A DNA stretch of 44,022 bases from an uncultured Phascolarctobacterium sp. (GCA_900545535.1 UQZN01000022.1:1-44022), one strand, 5' to 3'. Positions 6,854-15,045 are shown, numbered from the stretch's first letter. A program made the numbers and translations. The notes: generated by a model not told the origin, from the letters alone.

Positions 6854-8166
6854 AACCGAAGCTTGGTTTGATATTTTTTCCGGCGTTTGACTGGATGATC
6901 TCACCGACACATCCGGAGCGGCAGGAGCGCTTATTATATACGCGCGATCAGCTGCTGGAGGAAGGATTGTTTGACCTGCCGCAGATCAGGGAATACCGGC
7001 CCCGTCTGGCCGAGATCAATGATTTGCAGCGTGCGCATATCGGTGTGCCGTCGATCGCACGGCTGATCACCCCGGCGCATCTTACTTCTGCCGGCGGTTG
7101 TCTGGCTGCTGCTGACGCAGTCATGTCCGGCGAAGTGAAGCGTGCTTTTGCTTTAGTCAGGCCGCCTGGACATCATGCGATGCGTGTGGTCCATGGTATC
7201 AGGGGCTTTTGTACAGTCAATATCGAAGCTGTGATGGTAGAATACCTGCGCAGCGTTTACGGCATCAAAAAAATCGCCGTTGTTGATACTGATGTACATC
7301 ACGGTGATGGCTCGCAGGATATTTTTTATCATGATCCCAATACTTTATATATTTCTTTTCATCAGGACGGCCGAACCTTGTATCCCGGTACCGGTTTTCC
7401 TGACGAAGCCGGCAGCCCGGCGGCCTGGGGCACAAACATCAATCTGCCGCTGCTGCCAGGTACAGGTGATGAAGGGCTGCACCGTCTGTATGACGGGTTG
7501 ATCCGGCATATTATTGATGATTTCGAGCCTGAGCTGATCATCAATTCAGCCGGTCAGGACAATCATTTCAGCGATCCGCTGGCCTCTATGTCGGTAACGG
7601 CGCAGGGCTATGCCAAACTGGCTGATAAGCTGCAGGCTGATATTGCTGTGCTGGAAGGCGGTTATTCTGTAGAAGCTGCGCTGCCCTACGTTAATACTGG
7701 CATCATTCTGGCCATGGCGGATATGGATTACAGCAAAGTTGTGGAACCTGACCAAAGCGCGCTGCGGCGGCAGGACGAACGCTGCAATAAGCGTGTGGAT
7801 CAGCTGATTGCTGAAACAGGCGAACTGTGGCGCAGCAGGCTGGCGACCAGAAAAGAACTGCTGGAAAAATGCGGCGGCAGCTGGAGCCGGCGCAAAAGCA
7901 TTTATTACGATGAAGAAGGCATCAGGGAAGAACAGGTCGAAACAGCCCATTACTGTAAGCAGTGCAGTGGTTATCTGACGCTTCAGACTGCGGCCGCAGG
8001 CACGCGATTTGGTGATCAGAGAGCATTTATCGTTGTGCTGCAGCGTGACACCTGTAAGGATTGTCAGCGGTCTGCTTATGACGAAGCTCTGCGGGAAAAA
8101 CGCAAGGGCAAGTGGCAGTATGTTTTAGTGCAGCATATAGCTGACGGTGAAATAGAAAATTTATGA
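6850..8166 (+). CDS. histone deacetylase-like amidohydrolase with C-terminal zinc ribbon
   Basis: The 438-residue protein has an arginase/deacetylase fold at about residues 1-300. Visible catalytic features are RPPGHHA (H108, H109), the metal site VDTDVHHGDG (D148, H150), the third metal ligand and following motif SAGQDNHFSDPL (D237), and LEGGYS with catalytic-type Y272. Bacterial relatives deacetylate polyamines or other acetyl-lysine-like amides. Beyond the domain is a roughly 130-residue extension with C369-x2-C372 and C402-x2-C405, which looks like a zinc ribbon. The start is TTG: GGAGG at 6838-6842 lies 7 bases upstream, and the TTG overlaps the TGA of the HyuA-like gene, so translation is probably coupled. 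Confidence 0.87.
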   Translation: MKPKLGLIFFPAFDWMISPTHPERQERLLYTRDQLLEEGLFDLPQIREYRPRLAEINDLQRAHIGVPSIARLITPAHLTSAGGCLAAADAVMSGEVKRAFALVRPPGHHAMRVVHGIRGFCTVNIEAVMVEYLRSVYGIKKIAVVDTDVHHGDGSQDIFYHDPNTLYISFHQDGRTLYPGTGFPDEAGSPAAWGTNINLPLLPGTGDEGLHRLYDGLIRHIIDDFEPELIINSAGQDNHFSDPLASMSVTAQGYAKLADKLQADIAVLEGGYSVEAALPYVNTGIILAMADMDYSKVVEPDQSALRRQDERCNKRVDQLIAETGELWRSRLATRKELLEKCGGSWSRRKSIYYDEEGIREEQVETAHYCKQCSGYLTLQTAAAGTRFGDQRAFIVVLQRDTCKDCQRSAYDEALREKRKGKWQYVLVQHIADGEIENL

Positions 8167-8217
8167 TCAAAACAGGCTAAGGCCTTAAAAGATTAGGAAA
8201 CGGAGTAAAGAAAGCTA

Positions 8218-8808
8218 ATGAAAGAAATTGTTATTGCAACACGTAATCCAGGTAAACTTGAGGAATTTAAAGTATTGATGAAAGATTTGGAGGTAGAACT
8301 GCGGTCGCTGGAAGAATGGCCGAATGTACCTGAACCGGAAGAAACAGGCAAGACTTTTATGGCCAATGCCCGTTTGAAGGCTGTTTACTATGCCAAAGCG
8401 ACAGGCTTGCCCTGTATCGCCGACGATTCCGGCCTGGAAGTACTGGCACTGGAAGGCGCGCCCGGCGTGCGCAGTGCCCGCTATGCAGGGGAAGAAGCGA
8501 CAGATGAAGAAAATAATAAGCTGCTTTTGCAAACCATGAAATTTCAGGTGAAACGTACTTGCCGTTTTCGCTGCGCTTTAGCCGTGGCGGCGCCCAACGG
8601 CAAGATCCTGCTGGAAAGCGACGGTATCTGTGACGGTATGCTGCTGCATGAACCATTGGGAACAGAGGGCTTTGGCTATGATCCTTTATTCTGGTCGACA
8701 GAACTGCACAAAGGCTTAGGCGAAGCAACGATGCAGGAAAAAAATAAAATCAGCCATCGCGGCAAAGCTATCAAAAAACTTGTTGCGAATTGGGGGAAAA
8801 TGAAGTGA
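8218..8808 (+). CDS. rdgB: XTP/dITP diphosphatase (RdgB/HAM1)
   Basis: The 196-residue protein hydrolyses non-canonical purine triphosphates (XTP, dITP, ITP) to monophosphates, keeping them out of DNA and RNA. Family motifs are all present: ATRNPGKLEEF at 7-17, ADDSGLEV near 67-74, GFGYDPLF near 152-159 and SHRGKAI near 180. Length is normal. It follows the deacetylase-like gene by 51 bases and overlaps the phosphodiesterase gene by 4 bases (GTGA), a pairing common in Firmicutes. Confidence 0.95.
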   Translation: MKEIVIATRNPGKLEEFKVLMKDLEVELRSLEEWPNVPEPEETGKTFMANARLKAVYYAKATGLPCIADDSGLEVLALEGAPGVRSARYAGEEATDEENNKLLLQTMKFQVKRTCRFRCALAVAAPNGKILLESDGICDGMLLHEPLGTEGFGYDPLFWSTELHKGLGEATMQEKNKISHRGKAIKKLVANWGKMK

Positions 8809-9284
8809 AAATCGGTATTACCGGCGATACTCACGGCAGCAAACAAGCTATCAGGCAAGTTCTGCACGCCGTGCCGCCTGTTGAATATTGGTTTCATACC
8901 GGAGATTACAGCCAGGACAGCCGTTTTTTAGTTGCCGAAACCAAGCTGCCGCTGCTGGCAGTATGCGGGAATACAGACCCCGGAGAAGGCAAAGCTAATG
9001 TAGACGAATTTATTACGCTGGCGGGGCAGCGCATCTGGCTGACCCACGGACATCGTTACCTGCATGGGTATCAGGTGTCCGAGCTGGCCTGGTGGGCGCG
9101 TAAGCTGGAAGCAGATATTGTGGTTTTCGGGCATACCCATGTTCCTTTGGTCAAATGGTTCGGCGATGTGCTGCTTGTCAATCCCGGCAGTCCGATCCTG
9201 CCGCGCAGTGAAATGGGGCCGACGTTTGCAGTATTAACTGTCAAAGAGGGAGAACGTCCGGCGGCAGAGCTTTATAAATTGTGA
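8805..9284 (+). CDS. YfcE/MJ0936-type metallophosphoesterase
   Basis: The 159-residue single-domain metallophosphoesterase has the full motif series: GDTHG (near residue 7), a GD in HTGDYSQD, GNTD, LTHGH, GHTH and NPGSP. Relatives are Mn2+-dependent phosphodiesterases with poorly known natural substrates. The GTG at 8805 is chosen because GGGGGA lies 7 bases upstream and the codon overlaps the rdgB stop. The in-frame TTG at 8790 has no ribosome binding site. Coupling to rdgB is likely. Confidence 0.88.
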   Translation: MKIGITGDTHGSKQAIRQVLHAVPPVEYWFHTGDYSQDSRFLVAETKLPLLAVCGNTDPGEGKANVDEFITLAGQRIWLTHGHRYLHGYQVSELAWWARKLEADIVVFGHTHVPLVKWFGDVLLVNPGSPILPRSEMGPTFAVLTVKEGERPAAELYKL

Positions 9285-9335
9285 GCAGATAAGTTAAGCA
9301 AGCTTTTAAATTATAAAAAAACTAAAAATTCTGAC

Positions 9336-9385
9336 GTATACCCTTGAAAAAGCAGTGTATTTCATTTACAATGTATAGTGTATAC
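9336..9385 (+). promoter_or_regulatory. malic enzyme promoter flanked by two GTATAC palindromes
   Basis: TTGAAA (9344-9349) and TACAAT (9367-9372) with a 17-base spacer form a good sigma-A type promoter. GTATAC occurs immediately upstream of the -35 (9336-9341) and again 7 bases after the -10 (9380-9385, within the dyad GTATA-GTG-TATAC). The centres are 44 bases apart, about four helical turns, which would suit a repressor binding both sides. Confidence 0.6.
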
Positions 9386-9413
9386 TAAATTGAAATTACG
9401 GGGGTAATAATGT

Positions 9414-10640
9414 ATGACATTACGTGACGACGCTTTAAGACTCCATTTGGAAAATCATGGTAAACTTGCCGTTGTGAGCAAGGTTCCCATTAAAACCCGC
9501 GAAGATCTGGCCTTGGCATACACTCCTGGTGTTGCTGAACCATGTAAAGAAATCAAAGAAAATAAAGATATGTCCTTTGAATATACTTGCCGCGGCAATA
9601 TGGTCGCTATCGTCAGCGACGGTACGCGTGTACTTGGTCTGGGCGATATTGGCCCTGAAGCAGCTATGCCGGTCATGGAAGGCAAGGCCGCGCTCTTTAA
9701 AACCTTTGGCGATGTAGACGCTGTACCTATCTGTATCGACACCAAAGATCCTGCCAAAATTATTGAAACAGTACGTTTCCTGCAGCCCAGCTTTGCAGGT
9801 ATCAATTTGGAAGATATTTCCTCGCCCAAATGCTATGACATCGAATGTGAACTGAAAAAGATCTGCGACATCCCAGTGTTCCATGACGACCAGCACGGCA
9901 CTGCTATTGCCTGTCTGTCGGCAGTTATCGGCGCGCTGCGCTTTGTAAAAAAAGATATGAAAACGGCTAAATTCGTCGTTAACGGCTGCGGCGCTGCAGG
10001 TTCGGCTATCGGCCGTCTGCTTGTCAGCATGGGCGCTGAAAATGTAACGATGGTCGACCGTTTCGGCGCTTTGTACGAAGGTATCGACGCTAAGCTTGAC
10101 CGTATCCAGTCTTACCTGGCTACAGTCACCAATAAAGAGCATAAAAAAGGTGATCTGGCAGAGATTGCCAAAGGCGCTGACGTTTTGATCGGTGTTTCCG
10201 CACCTAACGTCTTTACTAAAGAAATCATTGCCAGCATGGCTGATAAAGCTATCGTTTTTGCACTGGCTAATCCGGTGCCGGAAACTTCTTATGCTGACGC
10301 TATCGCAGCTGGTGCCGCTGTTGCAGGTACCGGACGCAGTGACAGCCCGAACCAGGTCAATAACGTTACCGTATTCCCGGGTGTGTTCCGCGGCGCTATC
10401 GACGTGCGTGCGAAAGCGATCACCGAAGAAATGAAAGTTGCTGCTGTTTATGCAATTTCCGAGCTGATCGACGAGAAAGATCTGCGTGCTGATTATGTTG
10501 TTCCCGATGCCTTTGATCCGCGTGTTGCTCCGGCAGTTGCCGCTGCAGTAGCCCGCGTGGCCATGGAAACCGGCATCGCCCGCATCAAAGTCGATCCCGA
10601 AGAAGTGCGTGCCAACACTATGAAACGTGTCGGCAGATAA
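9414..10640 (+). CDS. malic enzyme (short bacterial form)
   Basis: The 408-residue enzyme oxidatively decarboxylates malate to pyruvate with reduction of NAD(P). The N-terminal half contains LAYTPGVAEPCKEI (near 34-47), SDGTRVLGLGDIGP and the catalytic/metal region FHDDQHGTAIA. The second half has the Rossmann motif VVNGCGAAGSAIG and FALANPVPET. It lacks the C-terminal phosphotransacetylase-like domain of the long MaeB form. Cofactor preference is not certain. The ATG at 9414 follows a GGGGG ribosome site. Ten bases separate it from the fumarase alpha gene, giving a malate-fumarate operon. No symbol is assigned because naming differs between groups. Confidence 0.93.
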   Translation: MTLRDDALRLHLENHGKLAVVSKVPIKTREDLALAYTPGVAEPCKEIKENKDMSFEYTCRGNMVAIVSDGTRVLGLGDIGPEAAMPVMEGKAALFKTFGDVDAVPICIDTKDPAKIIETVRFLQPSFAGINLEDISSPKCYDIECELKKICDIPVFHDDQHGTAIACLSAVIGALRFVKKDMKTAKFVVNGCGAAGSAIGRLLVSMGAENVTMVDRFGALYEGIDAKLDRIQSYLATVTNKEHKKGDLAEIAKGADVLIGVSAPNVFTKEIIASMADKAIVFALANPVPETSYADAIAAGAAVAGTGRSDSPNQVNNVTVFPGVFRGAIDVRAKAITEEMKVAAVYAISELIDEKDLRADYVVPDAFDPRVAPAVAAAVARVAMETGIARIKVDPEEVRANTMKRVGR

Positions 10641-10650
10641 GGAGGCTATT

Positions 10651-11496
10651 ATGCGCGAGATAAAAGTTCAGGAGATAACTGCCGCTGTCAGTAAGCTTTG
10701 TAAAGATTCCTGCTATTACCTGCCGGAAGAGCTGCTGGCAAAATTAAAAGCATCTATTGCCACCGAAGAATCTTCTTTGGGGCAGGAAATATTGACGACT
10801 ATCGTTGAGAATGCCGAACTGGCCAAAGCCAAAGCTGTACCGATTTGTCAGGATACCGGTCTGACCGTGGTCTTTCTGGAGATCGGGCAGGAAGTACATT
10901 TTGTTGGCGGCGACCTGTATGAGGCTGTCAACGCCGGTATCGCCGATGGTTATGTTGGCGGCTATCTGCGTAAATCCTCTGTTGACGATCCTTTATTTGT
11001 ACGTAAAAATACCGGCGATAATACGCCGGCGATCATTCATACTACCATCGTGCCCGGCGAAAAAATCAAGATCACAGTTTTTCCGAAAGGCTGCGGCAGT
11101 GAAAATATGGGCGCTTTAAAAATGCTCAAACCGGCTGACGGCGTCGAAGGCGTGATCAAATTTGTTGTTGACACTGTACGCAGTTCCGGCCCGAATCCCT
11201 GTCCGCCTGTTACAGTCGGCGTAGGCATTGGCGGCAATATGGAAAAAGCTACGATTCTGGCTAAATATTCTCTTACTCGTAAGGTGGGCGAGCACAATCC
11301 CAATCCGCAGTATGCAGAGCTGGAAAAAGAACTTCTCAAACGTGTTAATATGACTGGCGTAGGCCCTTCAGGGCTGGGCGGCAGTACAACTGCTGTCGCT
11401 GTGAATATTGAATATGCACCGACCCATATCGGCGCTCTGCCGATTGCCGTAAATCTGAACTGCCACGCTGCACGTCGTGCAGAAGTGGTATTGTAA
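10651..11496 (+). CDS. class I fumarate hydratase, alpha subunit
   Basis: The 281-residue protein is the [4Fe-4S] half of a two-subunit fumarase, which hydrates fumarate to L-malate. The three cluster cysteines are recognisable: C66 in PICQDTGL, C148 in GCGSEN and C184 in GPNPCPP. The ATG at 10651 has GGAGG 5 bases upstream; the in-frame start at 10627 overlaps the malic enzyme gene and is rejected. The related tartrate dehydratase has the same architecture, but malic enzyme next door favours fumarase. The exposed cluster implies oxygen sensitivity and fits an anaerobe. Confidence 0.92.
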   Translation: MREIKVQEITAAVSKLCKDSCYYLPEELLAKLKASIATEESSLGQEILTTIVENAELAKAKAVPICQDTGLTVVFLEIGQEVHFVGGDLYEAVNAGIADGYVGGYLRKSSVDDPLFVRKNTGDNTPAIIHTTIVPGEKIKITVFPKGCGSENMGALKMLKPADGVEGVIKFVVDTVRSSGPNPCPPVTVGVGIGGNMEKATILAKYSLTRKVGEHNPNPQYAELEKELLKRVNMTGVGPSGLGGSTTAVAVNIEYAPTHIGALPIAVNLNCHAARRAEVVL

Positions 11497-11509
11497 GGAG
11501 GGGCCTGAG

Positions 11510-12073
11510 ATGAGTGAAGCTATTATCAAATATATTACGGCGCCTTTAAGCGCAGAAACCATTAAAGACCTGCATGCAGGCGACGTAGTGCGTATCAGCG
11601 GTTATATTTATACTGCCCGCGATGCTGCGCATAAGCGGATGACTGAAGCACTGGCCAAGGGCGAGCAGTTGCCTTTTGATGTGCGTGATCAGGTGATCTA
11701 TTACGTTGGGCCCAGCCCCGCTAAACCGGGTGAAATAGTAGGCAGCGCCGGTCCGACGACCAGCGGCCGCATGGATAAATACACCCCGACTATGATCGAG
11801 CAGGGCATGCGCGGGATGATCGGCAAAGGACTGCGTTCGCAGGAAGTTATTGACGCTTGCGTGAAACATGGCGCTGTTTATTTCGCCGCTGTTGGCGGTG
11901 CGGCAGCCGTTATTGCCAAATCTATCAAAGGTGAAGAAATGATCGCCTATGAAGATCTGGGGCCTGAGGCTATCCGCCGTTACGAAGTTAAAGATTTTCC
12001 TGCAATCGTCTGTATCGACAGCGAAGGCAATGATTTTTACAAAGTCGGCATTGCCAAGTACAGCAAAGAGTAA
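11510..12073 (+). CDS. class I fumarate hydratase, beta subunit
   Basis: The 187-residue partner of the alpha subunit carries the Fe-S hydro-lyase C-terminal domain. Signature blocks are ARDAAHKRM (near 36-44) and GSAGPTTSGRMD (near 79-90). The ATG at 11510 follows AAGGAGGGG; 13 bases separate it from the alpha gene. The pair is normally co-translated and forms the active site at the subunit interface. A terminator follows 17 bases after the stop, closing the operon that begins with malic enzyme. Confidence 0.92.
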   Translation: MSEAIIKYITAPLSAETIKDLHAGDVVRISGYIYTARDAAHKRMTEALAKGEQLPFDVRDQVIYYVGPSPAKPGEIVGSAGPTTSGRMDKYTPTMIEQGMRGMIGKGLRSQEVIDACVKHGAVYFAAVGGAAAVIAKSIKGEEMIAYEDLGPEAIRRYEVKDFPAIVCIDSEGNDFYKVGIAKYSKE

Positions 12074-12090
12074 CAAATTTAACAAATATT

Positions 12091-12122
12091 TAAGAGGCTG
12101 CCGCTGCAGCCTCTTATTTTTT
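12091..12122 (+). terminator. rho-independent terminator after fumarase
   Basis: TAAGAGGCTGC (12091-12101) pairs perfectly with GCAGCCTCTTA (12106-12116) around a CGCT loop, and T bases follow. Confidence 0.88.
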
Positions 12123-12131
12123 ACAAAAACC

Positions 12132-12160
12132 TTGACAAGCTTATTTAGTTGAGCTATCAT
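12132..12160 (+). promoter_or_regulatory. promoter of SAM riboswitch-metQ transcript
   Basis: A consensus TTGACA (12132-12137), a 17-base spacer and TATCAT (12155-12160) place the transcription start close to 12167, just before the riboswitch aptamer. Confidence 0.75.
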
Positions 12161-12177
12161 AATGCCAATCGAATAAC

Positions 12178-12322
12178 ACACTCTTATCGAGAGCGGTGGA
12201 GGGACAGGCCCTGTGAAACCCGGCAACCAAGCCCCGGCTATGGTGCTAAATCCTGCAAGAACATTCTTGATAGATGAGAGGAAAGCAGAAGCAAGCGCTC
12301 TTTCCTCGGAAAGAGCTTTTTT
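12178..12322 (+). promoter_or_regulatory. SAM-I riboswitch (S-box) with terminator
   Basis: The conserved S-box core is clear: the P1 strand CTCTTATC (12181-12188), the GGTGGAGGGAC block and GAAACCCGGCAACC. P1 closes with GATGAGAG (12273-12280). The expression platform is visible. GCTCTTTCC/GGAAAGAGC (12297-12316) followed by six T bases forms the terminator. GAGGAAAG (12277-12284) can instead pair with CTTTCCTC (12300-12307) as the antiterminator, overlapping the 3' side of P1. When SAM binds, P1 forms and transcription stops, so metQ is made when SAM is scarce. Confidence 0.95.
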
Positions 12323-12384
12323 GTTTACCCGACCGAGCCAAGATAGGTACTGTGTTAAATTCATTATTAAAGGAGAGATTGTTT

Positions 12385-13206
12385 ATGAAAAAGTTGTTTT
12401 TAGCCTTGCTGGCAGTGTTCAGCATCGCGTTAGTCGTTGCCGGCTGCGGCGGCGACAGCAAACCTGCCGCTAACAGCGGCGATAAAAAGGTGGTGCTGAA
12501 AGTAGGCGCAACGCCTGTTCCTCATGCCGAAATCTTAAATCTGATCAAACCGCAGTTGGCTAAAGAAGGCATTGACCTGCAGATCATTGAATTCAGTGAT
12601 TATGTAAAACCCAACCTGTCACTGGCAGATAAAGAATTAGACGCCAACTTCTTCCAGCATACCCCGTATCTTGAAAAATTTGCTTCTGAACGGAATCTGC
12701 CGCTTGTGGCCTATACCAAGGTACATATCGAACCGATGGGCGTTTATTCCAAAAAATTGAAAGATTTGAATAATGTTCCCAGCGGGGCTAAAGTTGCTAT
12801 CCCGAACGATCCCACTAACGGTGGCCGTGCACTGGCCTTGCTGCAAAGCGCCAAACTGCTCAAACTGCGTGACGGTGTAGGCATTTCCGGTACGCCTGGT
12901 GATATTGTTGATAATCCTAAAAACCTGCAGATCGTGGAAATTGAGGCTGCCCTGCTGCCGCGTTCCATGGACGATGTGGATCTGTCTGTGATCAATTCCA
13001 ACTTTGCCATGGAAGCACAGCTGAATCCAGTCAAAGATTCGCTCTTTACCGAACCTAAGGACTCTCCGTATGCCAATATCCTGGCTATCCGTAAAGGCGA
13101 CGATAAGCGCCCTGAACTGCAAAAACTGGATAAAGCTTTGACTAGCCCGGAAGTAAAAAAATTCATTGAAGAAAAATATAAAGGTGCGGTCGTACCCGCA
13201 TTTTAA
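12385..13206 (+). CDS. metQ: MetQ-type methionine-binding lipoprotein
   Basis: The 273-residue protein is the substrate-binding part of a methionine ABC importer. Residues 1-20 are a lipoprotein signal ending VVAGC, so C21 is lipidated and the protein is held at the membrane. The NlpA/MetQ pattern follows: VGATPVPHAEIL, EFSDYVKPN, DANFFQHTPYL and SVINSNFAMEA. The ATG at 12385 has AGGAGAG upstream; the longer frame from 12274 runs through the riboswitch and is rejected. The SAM riboswitch supports a methionine role. No MetN ATPase or MetI permease gene is adjacent, which is unusual. Confidence 0.93.
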   Translation: MKKLFLALLAVFSIALVVAGCGGDSKPAANSGDKKVVLKVGATPVPHAEILNLIKPQLAKEGIDLQIIEFSDYVKPNLSLADKELDANFFQHTPYLEKFASERNLPLVAYTKVHIEPMGVYSKKLKDLNNVPSGAKVAIPNDPTNGGRALALLQSAKLLKLRDGVGISGTPGDIVDNPKNLQIVEIEAALLPRSMDDVDLSVINSNFAMEAQLNPVKDSLFTEPKDSPYANILAIRKGDDKRPELQKLDKALTSPEVKKFIEEKYKGAVVPAF

Positions 13207-13266
13207 TGAAGGTTTTGTTTGATTTAAGCAGTTGATCATTGCTTGATCAGGAAATAAAAAAATATT

Positions 13267-13334
13267 CCCATCTCAGCGAAAGTTGAGGTGGGTTATTTTT
13301 TTGCCTGGCTCTATGGGAATAGAGTCAGGCTTTT
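13267..13334 (+). terminator. two tandem hairpin terminators after metQ
   Basis: The first stem is CCCATCTCA (13267-13275) with TGAGGTGGG (13284-13292), followed by a T-rich tract. The second is GCCTGGCTCTAT (13303-13314) with ATAGAGTCAGGC (13319-13330), loop GGGA, then TTTT. Each has one G-U pair. Together they insulate metQ from the polysaccharide locus. Confidence 0.8.
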
Positions 13335-13452
13335 GCATGTCAGCAGAGGCGGTGCTGGCAAGTGATATTGTAAATATTGCCGCACAGGTACGATGAAAAT
13401 ATAAGTAAGAGCAAAAAGCTGACTGAAATATAAAATAAAACGTGCTTATGTC
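13335..13452. other. intergenic leader upstream of polysaccharide promoter
   Basis: No gene is seen between the metQ terminators and the polysaccharide promoter. The 15-mer starting at 13442 (GTGCTTATGTCTTGC) closely resembles a segment before sfsA at 23975. Confidence 0.4.
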
Positions 13453-13481
13453 TTGCGGGGGGGGTACAACCGTGGTACAAT
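13453..13481 (+). promoter_or_regulatory. polysaccharide operon promoter with G8 tract
   Basis: TTGCGG (13453-13458) and TACAAT (13476-13481) have a 17-base spacer. A run of eight G bases (13457-13464) starts in the -35 and fills the upstream spacer. Gain or loss of a G would change the promoter geometry. It lies about 30 bases before the first polysaccharide gene and shares its sequence with the promoter at 43449. Confidence 0.6.
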
Positions 13482-13512
13482 AATTATGAATTATTGATGA
13501 AGTTTTTAATGA

Positions 13513-14982
13513 ATGCAAAATGAAGGTGAATTTATATTGGGAAAATATAAACTAAATATATTAAGCGAATGCTTAGTAAGTAAAACTTTTGTTTTAAGTG
13601 TTTGCCTATTGGTTACAGATTATATTGCTATTATTAGTGCTGAACAAAGTGCTTTTGTTTTACGTAATTGTATAGTACCCCACGGCGGCTTCTTACATAT
13701 ATCATGGTTGAATTTCTGGGTAGTATTTCCTCTTTTGTATTTACTGTTTATCAATATAGAGCAGCTTTATAATCGCCGCATGCAATTTTGGCAGATCATT
13801 GAAAAAATCTTCCATTCTTCGCTTTACGCGATCATTGCAATCGTCGTCATTTTGTATATCGGACAAATTGCTGACTCAACTTCACGTTTATTCGTCCTGC
13901 TGCTGTGGCTACTTAGCTTTCTTTATTTAACTTTTTTCCGTTATCTTACTAAAAAGACTTTAGCTAAACTGCAGTTGCTGCAGATCCCCGTGCTTATTAT
14001 TGGCGCTGGCAAGACGGCTGAATTACTGGTACAGGGAATTATCAACGATGCCGGTATGGGTTATAAGGTCATCGGTTTACTGGAAGATAATTGTGTTAAA
14101 GCGGGTATTTTGAAACGGTTCACTGTTTTAGGTAAGTTTGCAGAGGCAGAAGCAGTTATTGAGAAGACAGGTGTACAGCATATTTTTATTGCCGCACCAG
14201 GAATGGAACAGGAAAAATTAACGCAGCTGATCTATAAAGTGCAGCCGCTGGTAAAAAATATGGGCATCATCCCTAATCTTGTGGGTATACCAATGGGTGG
14301 CATCGAAGTAGAAAGTCTTTTTAATGAAAAATTGATGTTACTGCGACTAAAAAATAATCTGGCAAGGCCGTGGAACAGATTTTTAAAAGCAATGTTCGAT
14401 TTTGTGTTGACGTTAGTTGGCACTGTAGCGATTTCGCCGATTTTGCTTTTTATAGCGATCTGGATCTATAAAGATTCTCCGGGACCCGTAATATTCAAAC
14501 ATACGCGTATCGGCAAGAATGGCAAAGCGTTTCCCTGTTATAAATTTCGCAGTATGTGTGTAGATGCTAAAGCAAGGCTGGAAGAATTACTAAAAAATGA
14601 CCCGGAAGCAAAAGCAGAATGGGAACGAGATTTTAAACTGAAAAATGACCCCAGGATCACCAAATCGGGAGCATTTTTGCGCAAAACAAGTTTGGATGAA
14701 CTGCCGCAGATATTCAATGTCCTGAAAGGCGAAATGAGCCTGGTAGGGCCAAGACCTGTAATCGAGGAAGAACTGGAGCGTTACGGAGAATATGTTAACG
14801 ACTATTTAATGGTAAAACCAGGTATCACCGGTATGTGGCAGGTCAGCGGTCGCAGCGATATAGATTACCAGGAACGAGTGCTGCTCGACAGTTGGTATGT
14901 ACGTAACTGGAGCGTCTGGATCGATATGGTGATGCTGTTTAAAACATTTAAAGTAGTTTTGCTTAGAAAAGGTGCATATTAA
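13513..14982 (+). CDS. polyprenyl glycosylphosphotransferase (initiating sugar transferase)
   Basis: The 489-residue membrane enzyme of the WbaP/exopolysaccharide sugar transferase family moves a sugar-1-phosphate onto undecaprenyl phosphate, the first step of repeat-unit synthesis. The N-terminal third has several membrane segments, then a Rossmann-like CoA_binding_3 region (VLIIGAGKTAELL). The C-terminal catalytic domain shows SPGPVIFKHTRIGKNG, CYKFRSM, TSLDELPQIFNVLKGE and SLVGPRPV. The ATG at 13513 has no clear ribosome site. A TTG at 13537 has AAGGTGA 7 bases upstream and may be the true start. Base composition matches the core genome better than the following genes. Confidence 0.9.
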   Translation: MQNEGEFILGKYKLNILSECLVSKTFVLSVCLLVTDYIAIISAEQSAFVLRNCIVPHGGFLHISWLNFWVVFPLLYLLFINIEQLYNRRMQFWQIIEKIFHSSLYAIIAIVVILYIGQIADSTSRLFVLLLWLLSFLYLTFFRYLTKKTLAKLQLLQIPVLIIGAGKTAELLVQGIINDAGMGYKVIGLLEDNCVKAGILKRFTVLGKFAEAEAVIEKTGVQHIFIAAPGMEQEKLTQLIYKVQPLVKNMGIIPNLVGIPMGGIEVESLFNEKLMLLRLKNNLARPWNRFLKAMFDFVLTLVGTVAISPILLFIAIWIYKDSPGPVIFKHTRIGKNGKAFPCYKFRSMCVDAKARLEELLKNDPEAKAEWERDFKLKNDPRITKSGAFLRKTSLDELPQIFNVLKGEMSLVGPRPVIEEELERYGEYVNDYLMVKPGITGMWQVSGRSDIDYQERVLLDSWYVRNWSVWIDMVMLFKTFKVVLLRKGAY

Positions 14983-15045
14983 TCCAGGAAGGTTGTAACG
15001 AAATGATTCAATATGATTATCTGATAATTTAGAAGGAATTTAAAA

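Noticed and set aside
9435..10142. 235-codon minus-strand frame opposite malic enzyme
   Set aside because: It is a mirror frame of a well-conserved enzyme with strong codon bias.
12274..12384. N-terminal extension of MetQ
   Set aside because: It would run through the riboswitch terminator; the ATG at 12385 begins a normal lipoprotein signal.
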